In this document: piece after piece, positions 18,320 to 30,260 of the stretch
How positions within the stretch are numbered: position 1 is the stretch's first letter
Layout: every line of letters starts with the position of its first letter
Notes under the pieces: generated by a model
What the model was told of the DNA's origin: nothing
Seen by the model: the letters and a program-made list of their open reading frames with translations, nothing else
Databases searched by the model: none
Program-made: the position numbers and the translations under genes
DNA from: Microglena sp. YARC
Lineage: Eukaryota > Chlorophyta > Chlorophyceae > Chlamydomonadales > Chlamydomonadaceae
Assembly: GCA_022414725.1 (NCBI GenBank)
Contig: CM039464.1
Location: 3,102,021 to 3,166,020, forward strand
DNA length: 64,000 nt
Reading direction: 5' to 3'

Positions 18320-19192
18320 GATGCAGCATACACTCTTTTTCATACAGGCTCATGCACGTCGAGTGGGGGCACTGTGCCAGCTGCTGTCAGCTGCTCCACC
18401 AAATCATAAACCCTAAAATAATGCAGCATACCCTGTTTGCCATACAGGCACACGCACCTTGAGTGCTGCCACTGCGTCAGCTTCTGTCAGCTGCTCAACC
18501 AAATCTGGGACCCTAAACCCTGAACATCCCTTTAGTCCCGAGATGCAGCATACCCTGTTTGGCACGCACCTGTATTTCACTTGCTCCACCACATCCTAAA
18601 CCCTAAACCCTGAACATCCCAAGATACAGCATACACTGCTTGCCATACAAACACACACACCTTGCATGCTGCCACTGCGCTAGCTTCTTTTAGCTGCTCC
18701 ACCACATCCTAAACCGTAAGCCCTGAACATCCCTTGAGCCCCAAGATGCAGCATAAACTGTATGGCACGCAAGTGTATACTGCCATACAGGCACCTTGAG
18801 TGCTGCCACTGCGCCAGCTTCTTTCAGCTGCTCCAACACATCATAAACCCTAAACCCTGAACATCCCAAGATGCAGCATACAGCATCCCTTTAGTCCCAA
18901 GATGCAGCATACCCTGTTTGGCACGCATGTGTAAACTGCCATACAGGCAACATGAGTGCTGCCACTGTGCCAGCATCATTCAGCTGCTCCACCACATCCT
19001 AAACCCTAAATATCTCTTGAGCCCCAACATGCAGCATCCTCTGTTTGGCACGCATGTGTATACTTCCATACAGGCACCTTGAGTGCTGCCACTGTGCCAG
19101 CTGCTTTCAGCTGCTCCACCAAATCATAAACCCTAAAAATCCCTTTAGTCTCAAGATGCAGCATACACTGTTTGCCAGACAGGCTCACGCAC
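18320..19192 (-). repeat. Array of seven duplicated ARM mini-exons (copy A)
   Basis: Seven degenerate copies, 90-150 bases apart, of the last 48 bases of the neighbouring ARM exon. Minus-strand examples read GATGTGGTGGAGCAGCTGAA and encode versions of VEQLKEAGTVAALK. Several are preceded by GGTTTAG and followed by a GT. Spacers contain CCCTAAACCCTGAACATCCC, which gives TTTAGGG-like runs on the minus strand. Confidence 0.75.
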
Positions 19193-19837
19193 CTTCAAAT
19201 ATGGGACCTCTGACATGTACATGAGAGCTTGCACCAAGTGGCTCAGGGCTTGGGCATCCTCACGGCCATGCTTATTCTTCAGGGCCGTGATGATCGAGAC
19301 ATGAGCACCACCTTGCACAAGGTTCACTGCACTCTTAGGTATTCTGGCGTAGGAAGCAGCTGACTGCGCTAAGTTTGAAAGCAATGAGAGAATGTCGGCT
19401 GCACCACCCTTCGTAACCTGCCTCTATGTTGCAGATCCCGTGGAACAAGCCTGGTCTAGGCCTGCCGTCAGTTGTCCAGACTCGTCGAACGCTTCCAACA
19501 GCTCTGCTGCTTTCAGATCAGATCCCTCATTAGTACCCGAGCATAAAAGGGCAAGCAACATGACGGCCTCAAAGCACACGTGGCCCCCCTTCAAAACCCG
19601 CTCAACCACTTCCACAGTCCCACAGGCCTTGAGGGTGGTATGGAGATTGTAATTAAAGGCCAGGTTCCTCAACAGCCTCAGGCACACAGGCTCATCGGGG
19701 TACTTGGATAAGCGGGCAAGGGCCGCAGGCACCACTTCTAGGTCCCTCAGCCTCACACGCGAAGCTGAGGACACATACAAGAGTGTGCTCATTGTACTCC
19801 ACGGCCATGGGTTTGATTCGTCAGCTGCCTGAAGCAA
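19193..19837 (-). pseudogene. ARM-repeat exon(s), copy A
   Basis: The minus strand encodes armadillo-like helices: VVPAALARLSKYPDEPVCLR, LLRNLAFNYNLHTTLKACG, VEVVERVLKGGHVCFEAVML, then (after TAG 19424-19426, also present in copy B) GGAADILSLLSNLAQSAAS and SAVNLVQGGAHVSIITALK. The in-frame TAG with open frame on both sides could lie in a very short intron or be a shared defect. An extra C near 19743 shifts the 5' part relative to copy B, and 39 bases (13 residues, VEQLKEAGTVAAL) are missing just before the donor. Exon ends at AAG/GTGCG (19193). Confidence 0.7.
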
Positions 19838-19989
19838 ACAGGCAGAAGTGTACTAAGACTGAGAGGGGGAGGTGACCCTATTGCCCCTATAGACCTGCTC
19901 ATTGCAACCTAAAACACATGGGCGGGTAGGCTGTCTGGAGGGTGTTATTCAGACAGGTGCAGTATTGCGCAATAGTGTGGGATGCGCAC

Positions 19990-20146
19990 CTGAGCCTTCT
20001 CGAGGAGCACCAGCACTAGCCCATGTTGAAAGTACCAGTCTACAATCATAGAGCTGGTAACAGTACTTAGAATCATTGCCAACAAGCTGGTTTCATCCTC
20101 CTTTGCAATGCAATGGCAGAGGCTTAAAATAGGGTCATTGAGAAAC
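19990..20146 (-). CDS. ARM-region exon (copy A)
   Basis: Bounded by CTTGCAG/GTTTCT and GCTCAG/GTGCGC. It encodes FLNDPILSLCHCIAKEDETS, LLAMILSTVTSSMIVDWYF and HGLVLVLLEKAQ, helical and ARM-like. Copy B is the same with few changes. Confidence 0.7.
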
Positions 20147-20842
20147 CTGCAAGGTGCCAAAACAAGGGAGCATTACTCATAAAGGATTTAATCATGTAGA
20201 TTACTGCCTGTGCCCCTGCATGTGCCTGCATCCATCTATGCCCATGTCAATCTCTATGTATGCACACGTCATCACACCTATATCTTTATATACTAGTACA
20301 TTGCCTGTGTGGCCATTGGCCACACCTACCTGTTGCCTCCCTTACTTCCCATTCCCCCTTTCTCCCCTCACCCTTTCCTCTCTCCATCTCTCCCCATCCC
20401 CCCCCCCCCCCCTCACCCCCCTCACCAGAACATGCACGTCCCCATCTCTCCTTCCCCCCCCTGACCACCCCCAAGGCCCCACCCACACAAAAACAAACAC
20501 ACTCATCATTCTTCCCTCCTTCTACCTACCGCTTCCATGCCACTTCAGCTGCGAGCTTTGATAATGAAGATAACTAAGGGGGGGCAAAGAGCAGGCCTGG
20601 TGATTCAACCCACCAGATCCATTCCACCCATAACTTGCGGAGGACTGAATCACGGTGAGAACACTGGTCCCACGCAACAGCAAAGCGACTTGCCTGCAGC
20701 TTCTTCTTTATGCGCATGTATCCATTTGGGATGTGTACACATATATATTATGTACACGTCAATGTACATGCCTGCATATATGTGGGTTGGTGGAGTGGGG
20801 GATCTATAAACAATACAGTCAGAGCTAGCATGCAGTACTTAC
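20147..20842. other. Intron with pyrimidine-rich tract
   Basis: The plus strand is C/T-rich at 20330-20520, including a long C run near 20401. No gene seen. Confidence 0.6.
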
Positions 20843-21078
20843 AAAGCATCGTCTGCTGTCTTCACTTCCTTGTATCTCAGAATAAGCTGCTTGAGCATGT
20901 GGTTGCAGCATTCATTTAGCTCTTTGGCGAGGTCCTGCCAGGCTGGGGCCAAGCTGGCGCTACTGCCTGCACAAGCCGAAGCTGCATACTTTTCAATGCT
21001 CATCTGGGCTTCCGCCAACAAAGCGCAGATTGCGTTCAGAGAGGAACACACATTAGTGTATGCTTTAAACAGCGCCCC
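20843..21078 (-). CDS. Exon of the ARM-TIR gene (copy A)
   Basis: Bounded by GTGTGCAG/GGGCGC and GCTTT/GTAAGT. It encodes helices such as SLNAICALLAEAQMSIEKYA and LAKELNECCNHMLKQLILRY. The equivalent in copy B lies beyond the window. Confidence 0.7.
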
Positions 21079-21128
21079 TGCACACATGCTGGCACCATGC
21101 CAAGAACACCAAGCACCACAAGCTTTAC

Positions 21129-21578
21129 CTCCCGTACATTGGACTCTGTGTGGGGATCAAGAGAGTTCAGGGTAGACAGGAGAGAGCCATCCAGCACTTT
21201 GTCCTGTATAATCCAAATAGTCATTGCATAGCTCAGGTGCTGCAATACTGCCTCGCTTGTACCGCACAAGGCAAGCGCAATGCTCCGCACCACCTCCAGC
21301 GTCTGCTCACACTTCAGGGTAGTCAGCTGCATGGCAGATGTCGACCCGGTCACCAGCTTCTCAGCTGCTACCGCTACCCCATCGGCAGGTGCAAAGGTCC
21401 CGACCTGAAGCAGCAAGAAATTTTGGAGAAGTCCAAGCGGATCTTCTAGCTCCAATCCTACAAGCAGTTCGCCCAACTTTTGCACCACTGATTGCTCCGC
21501 GCTGCGCAGGCCACAGGCCATGATCGACAGCAGAAAGCTGGCTGCAGCCAAGGTGTCATTGCAGCCCTGTTGGTACCT
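21129..21578 (-). CDS. Exon interrupted by the transposon, 3' part
   Basis: Ends at GGGAG/GTAAAG (21129). It encodes RYQQGCNDTLAAASFLLSIM and further helices. At 21578 it meets the transposon; removing the element and one TSD joins it in frame to 30305, restoring EERLEA-RYQQGC. Confidence 0.8.
21575..21578 (+). repeat. Target-site duplication ACCT, left
   Basis: ACCT occurs again at 30301-30304, flanking the inverted ends. Confidence 0.75.
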
Positions 21579-21959
21579 AATGGGCGTTCCTGCTTCCGAA
21601 CGGATTTCCAATCTTACAATCACCTTTTGGGGGTCTTTTGATGCTTTCCAAATGCAATCTTACGATAAAAATCGTAAGATTGTAGTCAATTTTGACAAAA
21701 TATGCTTGAAATGAGCTTGAAAGACGGAGAAACGTACAGATTGCGAATGTTACAACGTTGAAATGCCATATTTTGTAACAAAAGGTGTTAACATCAATTC
21801 GTGTCTTACAATTATAATTGTAAGAAATAAAGGGAAAGCGGACGGTTATAAGTCGGCAGGCAGAATTCAGCTTTTACATCTTACAATAAAAATCGTAAGT
21901 ATAATTCATTTTATTTTTCTAATTTAGTAAAAAACGGCTATGTGTCAAACATCTTACTC

Positions 21960-22120
21960 CTCCTCCTCCCCCCCCTCCTCGTCCTCCTCTTCCTCCTCCT
22001 TCTCCTCCTCCATGTCCCATCCCCATCTTCCTCCTCCTCCATCTCCTCCTCCTCAGCAATGTCTGCATTGTCTCCATCCGATTGCACAGCCTCTGCCCTG
22101 GTGTCCTTCTCAATGGATTG
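21960..22120 (-). repeat. Inverted copy pair: acidic tail of the transposase gene
   Basis: The minus strand encodes EKDTRAEAVQSDGDNADIA and a glutamate-rich tail. An inverted near-copy is at 29272-29375, so the subterminal regions are themselves inverted repeats. Confidence 0.75.
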
Positions 22121-24428
22121 ACAAGCTAGGAGCATGCTTGTGTGGTACTTTCTCTGGATCTTCATACCCTTGGTGGGTTCGCAGCTAAATTGAAATGCGT
22201 CAATGGGAATATCGCCTGTCCATGTTGCTTTTCTCCTAACCCCACGGTAATAGGCACAAGCTTGTGGTCCATCCAATCTTCTGGCCAAGTTGGGTATTGT
22301 GTTTCAGTGTACACCAACTTCTGAGACCCAGAGTACAAGGGCTTTAAATACAGACATTCCACTTCTCCATTCACTGGTAGTGATTTGACCTCTACCACGT
22401 CCCATCCTCTCAATCCGCTAGAGTCATCCATTTGTACCTTGACCACAGCGACATGACCAACAACCAAATCAGTAGTGGGCTCGTAGGCTATTCTTCTATC
22501 CGGCTTCGTCCCTTGTGAATAATATAAGTACAACACATCCTCCTCCTCTGGCCTTTCCATATTAGTCTCCAAAGTGTGTGCGACCTTCATAGTCTTGGCA
22601 ATCTCGTTACTTGCAGGTAAAAGGTCTGACACATCCATGGACAAGTCATCCAATGCTGCTATCAAGCGCTTGGCCATTGATTTCTCAGACTGTGTCAGAA
22701 CACGACTGGTTGCTAACAACTCCGATGGGAAGTCGACAAAATGTTGGTCTTTCGGGTATTCCCCAGTCACAGCATCATCTGGTTGAGTGCTCCAATAACT
22801 CTTCTCAACGTTGAAGAAATCAGTCCTCCACTTATTGCTGGCTTCCCAAGTTTCACGAAGCTTCTCGGCAATATGTTTGAAGGACTGGGCATGGGATGGG
22901 CCATCGGCTGCTGGTTCATCCATCGGCTGCTGGTCATCGGCTGCTGGTTCTAGAAGGTCCTCCGCTGCGTGTCGTACACGGACATCAGCTACGGGTCCTA
23001 TACGGTCGTCACCGGCGGTTTGTACAGGACCATCGGCCATGTGGCCTGCAAGGACGTCACCTCCGGGCTTCTCGTTATGAATAGTCTTCCAGACAGCCGC
23101 CCAGTTTGCCTCGATATTCTCGAGCTCTTCAATCTTGATCTTGGGGGCTTCCTTAAATACTGTTCTGGTGTCCACCAGTGGGAAGCCTTGGAGGACGTAA
23201 ATAGGTTCAGCATCATTGTCCCACTGTCCTATCCAAGATCCTGACTCGTTATACTCCTTGTAATAGACCCCTGCAATTGTTGGTGTGCAAACATGTATTG
23301 TATATTAGTGAATCATTTAGGACACCCATATTCCTCCCGACTATACTCGGGAGCATCCCTTGGATAATACATCCTAGGTCCTAGGTACAACTTCCTTTGT
23401 ATCATTTAATTTCTATTGAAGACTGTACATGTAAATCAATGAGGACATGGCACACCCATATTCCTCCCGAGCATAATCGGGAGCATTGTGCAGACAGTAC
23501 ATACACGCACGGTAGCATTTAATTTGTAAATATCAGTATATCAAGTATTCTTACAGACCCTCCGTTAGGACCTTTCGTTATCTTGAATGCGTGTAAACGG
23601 CGATTAACTCCTTTGACGGTGCTAGTGCCATGACCGAACAACTTGTAAACGTTGTCTAGGAGGACAGCGGAGAAGTCCCCTATAGAGGTCACGACGTCTT
23701 GCCTTGTGTAAGGGCCCATTCTCTTGAATAAGTTACCAACAATGCCATCAGATGGTCCAGGGTGTACACTTCCATGTTCTTTAACCCTTGCGAGATCACA
23801 GAGTACTTTTGGTCAAGATTGCTATGTGTGTGTCCGGGAGGGAGGAAATGGACGTACACTTCCTCAAACCAGTTCATCTCAACCAACAAGGACAAGTATG
23901 CGAACATGAAAGCGTTCTTGTTGTCCTTTTGCCGCGTTGTCCATTTGCAAGAAGCAATACGGTGGAAGCTGCCCCTCTTCTTCAAGGACCCGGTTGAAGA
24001 AATGTTGGAAGCATGATATAGTCAGATTGATGGACTGCGAGTAGAATGGCAAAGCCCAATAACCAATGAAGCCTCTTCCCTGGGAGAATAATCCTGAGTT
24101 AACATAGAAGGAAACATGAAGTCAGAATATTAGCATTATTTTGTTAAGTAATCATTTCAAGTTTTAAATACTGTGTATGCTCCCGATTATGATCGGGAGG
24201 ACATGTCCTACATGCGCTGTATTTGTACTCACCCATGATGCGTGTCTTTAGAAGTTCACCTCTTGCGGTCTTCTTTGTAAGTGAGAAGTGGCGTGACTGA
24301 GGAAGATTAGTCTTCTTGTTGTCCATTGCATCAGCGGATGCATGCAAGAAGAGCTTCGGATATTGTTCTGACAGTTTTTCACGGATGTCATACCTACGCC
24401 TTGACTGGTTTTTAGGATTGCTTTCCCC
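22000..24428 (-). pseudogene. RNase-H-like (DDE-type) transposase, several exons, frameshifted
   Basis: Exon 24428-24239 (after AAAAGTAG, ending ATGG/GTGAGT) encodes RRRYDIREKLSEQYPKLFLH. It joins in phase to an exon from about 24093: LFSQGRGFIGYWALPFYSQS, then C-F-L-Q-M-D-N-A-A-K. One extra base near 23933 shifts to the frame NKNAFMFAYLSLLVEMNWFE, FLPPGHTHSNLDQKYSVISQ. The D-N and G-H-T-H-x-x-x-D motifs are typical of a large class of algal, oomycete and insect proteins with a DDE/RNase-H-like fold (DUF7869-like; from memory). A second shift lies near 23716, before MGPYTRQDVVTSIGDFSAVL. After further introns an exon at 23175-22250 encodes a C-terminal region rich in acidic and tryptophan residues, with a third shift near 22240. 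As sequenced it is inactive. Confidence 0.65.
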
Positions 24429-24649
24429 CTACTTTTCTTCTCCACGGGAATATTTGTCTGGCTTACTCCTTATGACTTGGGTTGTGGAATCCAGGAATTC
24501 CGGGTACCAGAATACCAGGGATTGGGGGAATGTTATGATACAGCCTATAGCTGTATCAATAACGGTGCCGGGCTTAGGTCCGACACCCACTCTAGCAGCT
24601 GGTGACCAGACATCTGCCTGGCAGCTAGCAGTGTAGTAGGTGACTTCAA

Positions 24650-25790
24650 GCGAATAGGGTCGTTGGGTTTGTCAATGCTCCCGATTATGATCAGGAGGAC
24701 TGTGGGTATTCTGAGTTTGGTTTTTCTCAATCATTCGCTCGTTGGGTTTGTCAATGCTCCCGATTATGATCAAGAGGACTGTGGGTATTCTGAGTTTGGT
24801 TTTTCTCAATCATTCGTAAGTTGGGTTTGACAATGCTCCCGATTATGATCGGGAGGACTTTGGGTATGCCAAGTACAAAAAAAAAAAAAAAAAAAATGCC
24901 GAGTACATGTTTTCTATTCATTTGCTCATTAGGTTTGTCAGTGCTCCCGATTATGATCGGGAGGACTGTGTGTATTCCGAATTTGGTTTTCTCAATCATT
25001 CGCTCGTTGGGTTTGACAATGCTCCCGATTATGATCGGGAGGACTATGTGTATTCGAATTTGGTTTTCTCAATCATTCGCTCGTTGGGTTTGTCAATGCT
25101 CCCGATTATGATCGGGAGGACTCTGTGTATTCCGAATTTGGTTTTCTCAATCATTCGCTCGTTAGGTTTGTCAATGCTCCCGATCATAATCGGGAGGACT
25201 ATCGGTATGCCGAGTACAAAAAAAAAAAAAAAAAAAAAATACGAGCACATGTTTTCTGAACCATTCGCTCCATTGGTTTGTCAGTGCTCCCGATTATGAT
25301 CGGGAGGACTGTGTGTATTCCGAATTTGGTTTTCTCAATCATTCGCTCGTTGGGTTTGACAATGCTCCCGATTATGATCGGGAGGACTATGGGTATTCTG
25401 AGTTTGGTTTTTCTCTAAATCTGAATCTGATTTTGAATCTGAATCTGAATCTGAATCATTTGCTTTACCAACCTATTTGTTTTCCGCAGGGTCTACAATG
25501 ACAGTACCGTGGAAGTAAAACTCCAATCGGACGGGGAGGATTTGGGATGCGGCGTCATGGACGAATGGACCAAGGAGCGCCAAGTGCCAATGAACATCGA
25601 AGTCGTTGTTGGTGGACCAGACTTCTATGTTACGGCTACGCACGCTCACTGGTTGAGGTTTCGCGGCGAATGCAGGCATATGTGCGGAGCAGATGCATTC
25701 TGGTCGACACTCACCCTTGCGGAAGTCAAGACAGCCCAGTTGCTTGAAGTCACTAGCATTCGGAGGCCCATGTTAGGAGCCCTATCATGG
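24650..25790 (+). repeat. Left arm of a long inverted repeat with palindrome array
   Basis: About nine 77-80 base units, each with CTCCCGATTATGATCGGGAG (arms of 8, loop of 4) and CAATCATTCGCTCGTTGGG. Poly-A tracts lie at 24880 and 25219. The arm ends in an exon-like segment (25493-25780). The inverted partner is 26335-27965. ORFs reading LPIMIGRT are repeat artefacts. Confidence 0.9.
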
Positions 25791-26334
25791 ATACCAGTTC
25801 ACATTCAGGCTCTTGGGTTGGTGGTTGTCAATGCGCAGCAAGCCTGTCAGGGTCGGCGAGGCGAATTTAACGCCGACAAAGAGCTTGAGGAAAATAGGGT
25901 GTGGGTTGAGACATGCGAAGGAAAGCTCGGGAGCGATTTCGAGGAGTTTGGTCCTAGCGACAGGAGGACGTCACCTCGATGTACACCAAAAGGGCCTTCA
26001 CCTGACGCCGGTAAGAGAGCAATCGAACGGACTGTACTGCTGCACCGTGGCTCAGGTTAAATTTTCAAATCTGACAGGTACATTTCGAATGTTACGTACG
26101 CGGTGGGATGTACACCGTTCGAAACAACCATTGTGTGCTGACCGCACTTGCCGCTTTCAATTTTGATAGGATATTGCGTAACTTCTGCACTCTTAACATT
26201 TCCTACAGCCTCCGCGAAAAGTAAGGAAAGGCGCGACGAGGTCAGCTTCCTACAATCAACGAAGAGGACAGATCGCCGACAAATTTGTAAGGTCATCGTA
26301 TTCAAATTGTTATCTCCTTATAGCCCAGCTCCTG
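25781..26334. other. Spacer of the long inverted repeat
   Basis: Non-repeated centre. The plus frame from 25509 continues to 26060 without a recognisable domain. Confidence 0.4.
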
Positions 26335-26618
26335 ACATGGGCCTCCGAATGCTAGTGACTTCAAGCAACTGGGCTGTCTTGACTTCCGCAAGGGTGAGTG
26401 TCGACCAGAATGCATCTGCTCCGCACATATGCCTGCATTCGCCGCGAAACCTCAACCAGTGAGCGTGCGTAGCCGTAACATAGAAGTCTGGTCCACCAAC
26501 AACGACTTCGATGTTCATTGGCACTTGGCGCTCCTTGGTCCATTCGTCCATGACGCCGCATCCCAAATCCTTCCCGTCCGATTGGAGTTTTACTTCCACG
26601 GTACTGTCATTGTAGACC
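26318..26618 (-). CDS. Probable exon of the transposon gene, with inverted twin
   Basis: After TTTTCCGCAG the minus strand encodes VKLQSDGKDLGCGVMDEW, VPMNIEVVVGGPDFYVTATH and CRHMCGADAFWSTLTLAEV, same strand as the transposase. The twin on the plus strand (25492-25780) is almost identical at the protein level. No family recognised. Confidence 0.5.
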
Positions 26619-27965
26619 CTGCGGAAAACAAATAGGTTGGTAAAGCAAATGATTCAGATTCAGATTCAAAATCAGATTCAGATTTAGAGAAAAACCAAAC
26701 TCAGAATACCCATAGTCCTCCCAATCATAATCGGGAGCATTGTCAAACCCAACGAGCGAATGATTGAGAAAAACCAAATTCGGAATACACACAGTCCTCC
26801 CGATTATAATCGGGAGCATTGACAAACCCAACGAGCGAATGATTGAGATAACAAAACTCGGAATACACACAGTCCTCCCGATCATAATCAGGAACACTGA
26901 CAAACCCAACGAGCGAATGATTCAGAAAACATGTACTCGGCATACCCATAGTCCTCCCGATCATAATCGGGAGCATTGTCAAACCCAACGAGCGAATGAT
27001 TGAGAAACCTAATTCGGAATACACAGAGTCCTCCCGATCATAATCGGGAGCACTGACAAACACAACGAGCAAATGATTCAGAAAACATGTACTCGGCATT
27101 TTTTTTTTTTTTTTTTTTTTGTACTCGGCATACCCATAGTCCTCCCGATCATAATCGGGAGCATTGTCAAACCCAACGAACGAATGATTGAGAAAAGCCA
27201 AACTCAGAGTACCCACAGTTCTCCCGATCATAATCGGGAGCATTGTCAAACCCAACGAACTAATGATTGAGAAAAACCAAACTCAGAATACCCATAGTCC
27301 TCCCGATCATAATCGGGAGCATTGTCAAACCCAACGAGCGAATGATTAAGAAAACCAAATTCGGAATACACATAGTTCTCCCGATCATAATCGGGAGCAT
27401 TGACAAACCAAACGAGCGAATGATTGAGAAAACCAAATTCGGAATACACACAGTCCTCCCGAACATAATCGGGAGCATTGACAAACCCAACGAGCGAATG
27501 ATTGAGAAATCCAAACTCGGCATACCCATAGTCCTCCCGATCATAATCGGGAGCATTGTCAAACCCAACGAGCGAATGATTGAGAAACCTAATTCGGAAT
27601 ACACACAGTCCTCCCGATCATAATCGGGAGCACTGACAAACCCAACGAGCAAATGATTCAGAAAACATGTACTCAGCAATTTTTTTTTTTTTTTTTTTTG
27701 TACTCGGCATACCCATAGTCCTCCCGATCATAATCGGGAGCATTGTCAAATCCAACGAACGACTGATTGAGAAAAACCAAACTCAGAATACCCACAGTCC
27801 ACCCGATCATAATCGGGAGCATTGTCAAACCCAACAAGCGAATGATTGAGAAAAACCAAACTCAGAATACCCACAGTCCTCCCGATCATAATCGGGAGCA
27901 TTGTCAAACCCAACGAGCGAATGATTGAGAAAACCAAACTCGGAATACACACAGTCCTCCCGATC
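26335..27965 (-). repeat. Right arm of the long inverted repeat, about 16 palindromes
   Basis: Units read CTCCCGATCATAATCGGGAG on the plus strand with 74-80 base spacing; poly-T tracts at 27100 and 27680. The array breaks off at 27966 in the middle of a palindrome. Confidence 0.9.
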
Positions 27966-29271
27966 ATAAAAAAATCAATCCTAAAACCAGTCAAAGAAAA
28001 CATGATCCACCGAATGCCTAGACGGAACAGGCAAAAGGGCTAAATTCTTCTGGGCTATGACATTTCATCAGTCATGCTATGCAAGTCAAGCAGGCCTCAA
28101 TTACACATCTTTGCTTTACCTATTGCAGTACTGGCCACTAAAACAAACCTATTAAATAGGTAGGTGGCCGAGGTGGGCAAGAACACAGTAAAATAGAAAG
28201 AACTGCAGGTGTACATGATCCATATGTCAGTGTCATGTAAAGTACCAATCACAACATAAACACCAATCACACTCCCGGCAAAGATTAACCAATAAACAAG
28301 GCAACCTGTTGGCAAGCAGGAACTTGGTCAACACAGGCACAAGGCAGCTAAGTCTGGGCTACAATTGCAGTCTACCACTACACTGCAATTCATAACCAAA
28401 CCAGACGCTATGGAAATCTTGGAACGGTAGCTAAGGATGCATGCCATATGGGTATGCAGTACTGTCCGCCAGTACTCTGACGCAGGTGCAGGCGGGTAAC
28501 CATCATGCAGGTAGGTAGGCAGGCCTCAGGAAGGTGCAGGCGGGTGCAGAGCTGTTCGCCAGTACTCCGGCGCAGGTGCTGGCCCGGCGCGTGTCCTGGT
28601 CTGGTCTGGCAGGTGCAGGCGGGTAACCACCATGCAGGTAGGCAGACCTATCCAGTGCTCCGAGCGCCAGTGCTCCTGGCTATCTGCCCAGCATCCACCA
28701 GAGAAGGTGCTAGGCAGGACAGTGACAGTGAAATGCATTGCGCAAAGGGTGCGAGAATTAGAAGCAACTCGGGGGTTATTCACAACCACCGGGTGCTAAT
28801 GCAGATGCGCAGCAAGGCGATGCAGAATGCGAAAGGCAAAGCAGCAGATCATGAGAACAGAGCTGAAGTGAATTCCCATAGCAGTGAAATGCATTGCGCA
28901 AAGGGTGCGAGAATTAGGTGCAACTCGGGACCATGCAGGGCCACCCGGTGCTAATGCAGATGCGCAGCAAAGCAATGCAGGATGCGAAAGGCAATTTGCG
29001 CAAGGCATGAAAGGAGGTGAAAGCGCAAGGCATGAAAAGAGGTGAAAGCGCAAGGCATGAAGCAAAGCCTTTCCGACTTATCAAAACAGTCTTTCATGCA
29101 TGCGCAGCAAGGGGGGGCCCGGCAAGGGGGGTCAATCAATGCACATCAAGGGTCATGCAAAGGGGTCAAGCTGCCAGGTCATGCAAAGGGGTCAAGCTGC
29201 CAGGGAAGGTGCTGGGCATGGCAATCAATGCACAGCAAGGAGTCATGCAAAGGGGTCAAGCTGCCTATCCA
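27966..29271. other. Transposon interior without recognised gene
   Basis: Contains duplicated CAGTGAAATGCATTGCGCAA blocks (28726, 28881), GGTGAAAGCGCAAGGCATGA repeats (about 29015-29060) and TCATGCAAAGGGGTCAAGCT repeats (29154-29260). No protein family is seen. Confidence 0.5.
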
Positions 29272-29375
29272 TTGAGAAGGACACCAAGGCAGAGGCTGTG
29301 CAATCGGATGGAGACAATGTAGACATTGCTAAGGAGGAGGAGATGGAGGAGGAGGAAGATGGGGATGGGGGCATG
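29272..29375 (+). repeat. Inverted partner of 21960-22120
   Basis: The plus strand encodes SIEKDTKAEAVQSDGDNVDI and an acidic tail; see 21960-22120. Confidence 0.75.
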
Positions 29376-30084
29376 GAGGAGGAGATTCTAGTGCAGCGAT
29401 TGTACAGGCGCTGTTGTTACCCAACAAGTTAGCATTGGCCTCTTTTCTACAACGTGATAGCCTGTTCCCACAGCGAATCTAGAGTAGACAGTATTGTGTC
29501 AGGTAGCACCATGGCGTCAGTTAGCACATGACCTGTCAGCACCAAGTGCAGAAGTTAGCACCAATGGACTTGTTGGCAGCAGTGCAACATTAGCACCGTG
29601 CACAAGTTTGCACGAGTGTACTAGTTTGCCTTATCCAACACACATTTTGAGTGATTTCAGGATTCTAGGATGGCAGTTTGCAGATTTAAGGATATAAATT
29701 TGTGTTATGTACATAATGAGGCTATGAGGTATGAAATTATGAATAATAAGTCCTGAGTTAGGAGTTATTAGTTCTGACTTGTATAAGGTACATATAAGTT
29801 CTGAGTTGTGAGTTATACATAAGTGAGGTACACATAAGTACAGATTTCAGAGTCATAAGTACTAAGTTGTACTTTCGAACTGTTGAGTTGTGAGTTGTGA
29901 GATAAATAATTATGAGCAATGCGTTCAAGACTTTGTAAACAGCTTTCACCTTCCTCTTGACTGTCCTCTACAATTGATTTTGTATTGGAATACTTCGAAT
30001 GAACTTTCTCTCTCTCCAAAGAGCAAATCAATGTTACAATTGAAATTGAAGGGAATAGTCTCTTTCTCCGGAATACAACAAAAC

Positions 30085-30260
30085 AATCTTACAAAATAAA
30101 TTGTAAGATATTTTCGTAAAATACACCAAAAAAGCAAAATCAATTAATTTGCGAAAACGATCTTACAAAATAAATTGTAAGATATTTTCGTAAAATACAC
30201 CAAAAAAGCAAAATCAATTAATTTGCGAAAACGATCTTACAATATTTATCGTAAGATTTC
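30085..30260 (+). repeat. Subterminal 76 bp repeats of the transposon
   Basis: Two full units with TCTTACAAAATAAATTGTAA and a partial third, 40-215 bases from the element end; probable transposase-binding sites by analogy with other DNA transposons. Confidence 0.65.

Larger units (their letters stand above)
11092..20782. repeat. Segmental duplication, copy A
   Basis: Matches 54524-64000 in the same orientation almost base for base. Differences are substitutions, changed minisatellite copy number (8 against 6 units in 17.4-18.3 kb), a CAG-run difference (about 14655 against 58085) and small indels. The match begins at GTACTGATGGAGTGCATC, preceded by weak AACTG microhomology, and is limited on the right only by the window end in copy B. 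Confidence 0.95.

Noticed and set aside
24650..27965. CRISPR-like array of regular palindromic repeats
   Set aside because: Spacers are near-identical instead of unique, units are inverted in two arms, and the context is a eukaryotic transposon.
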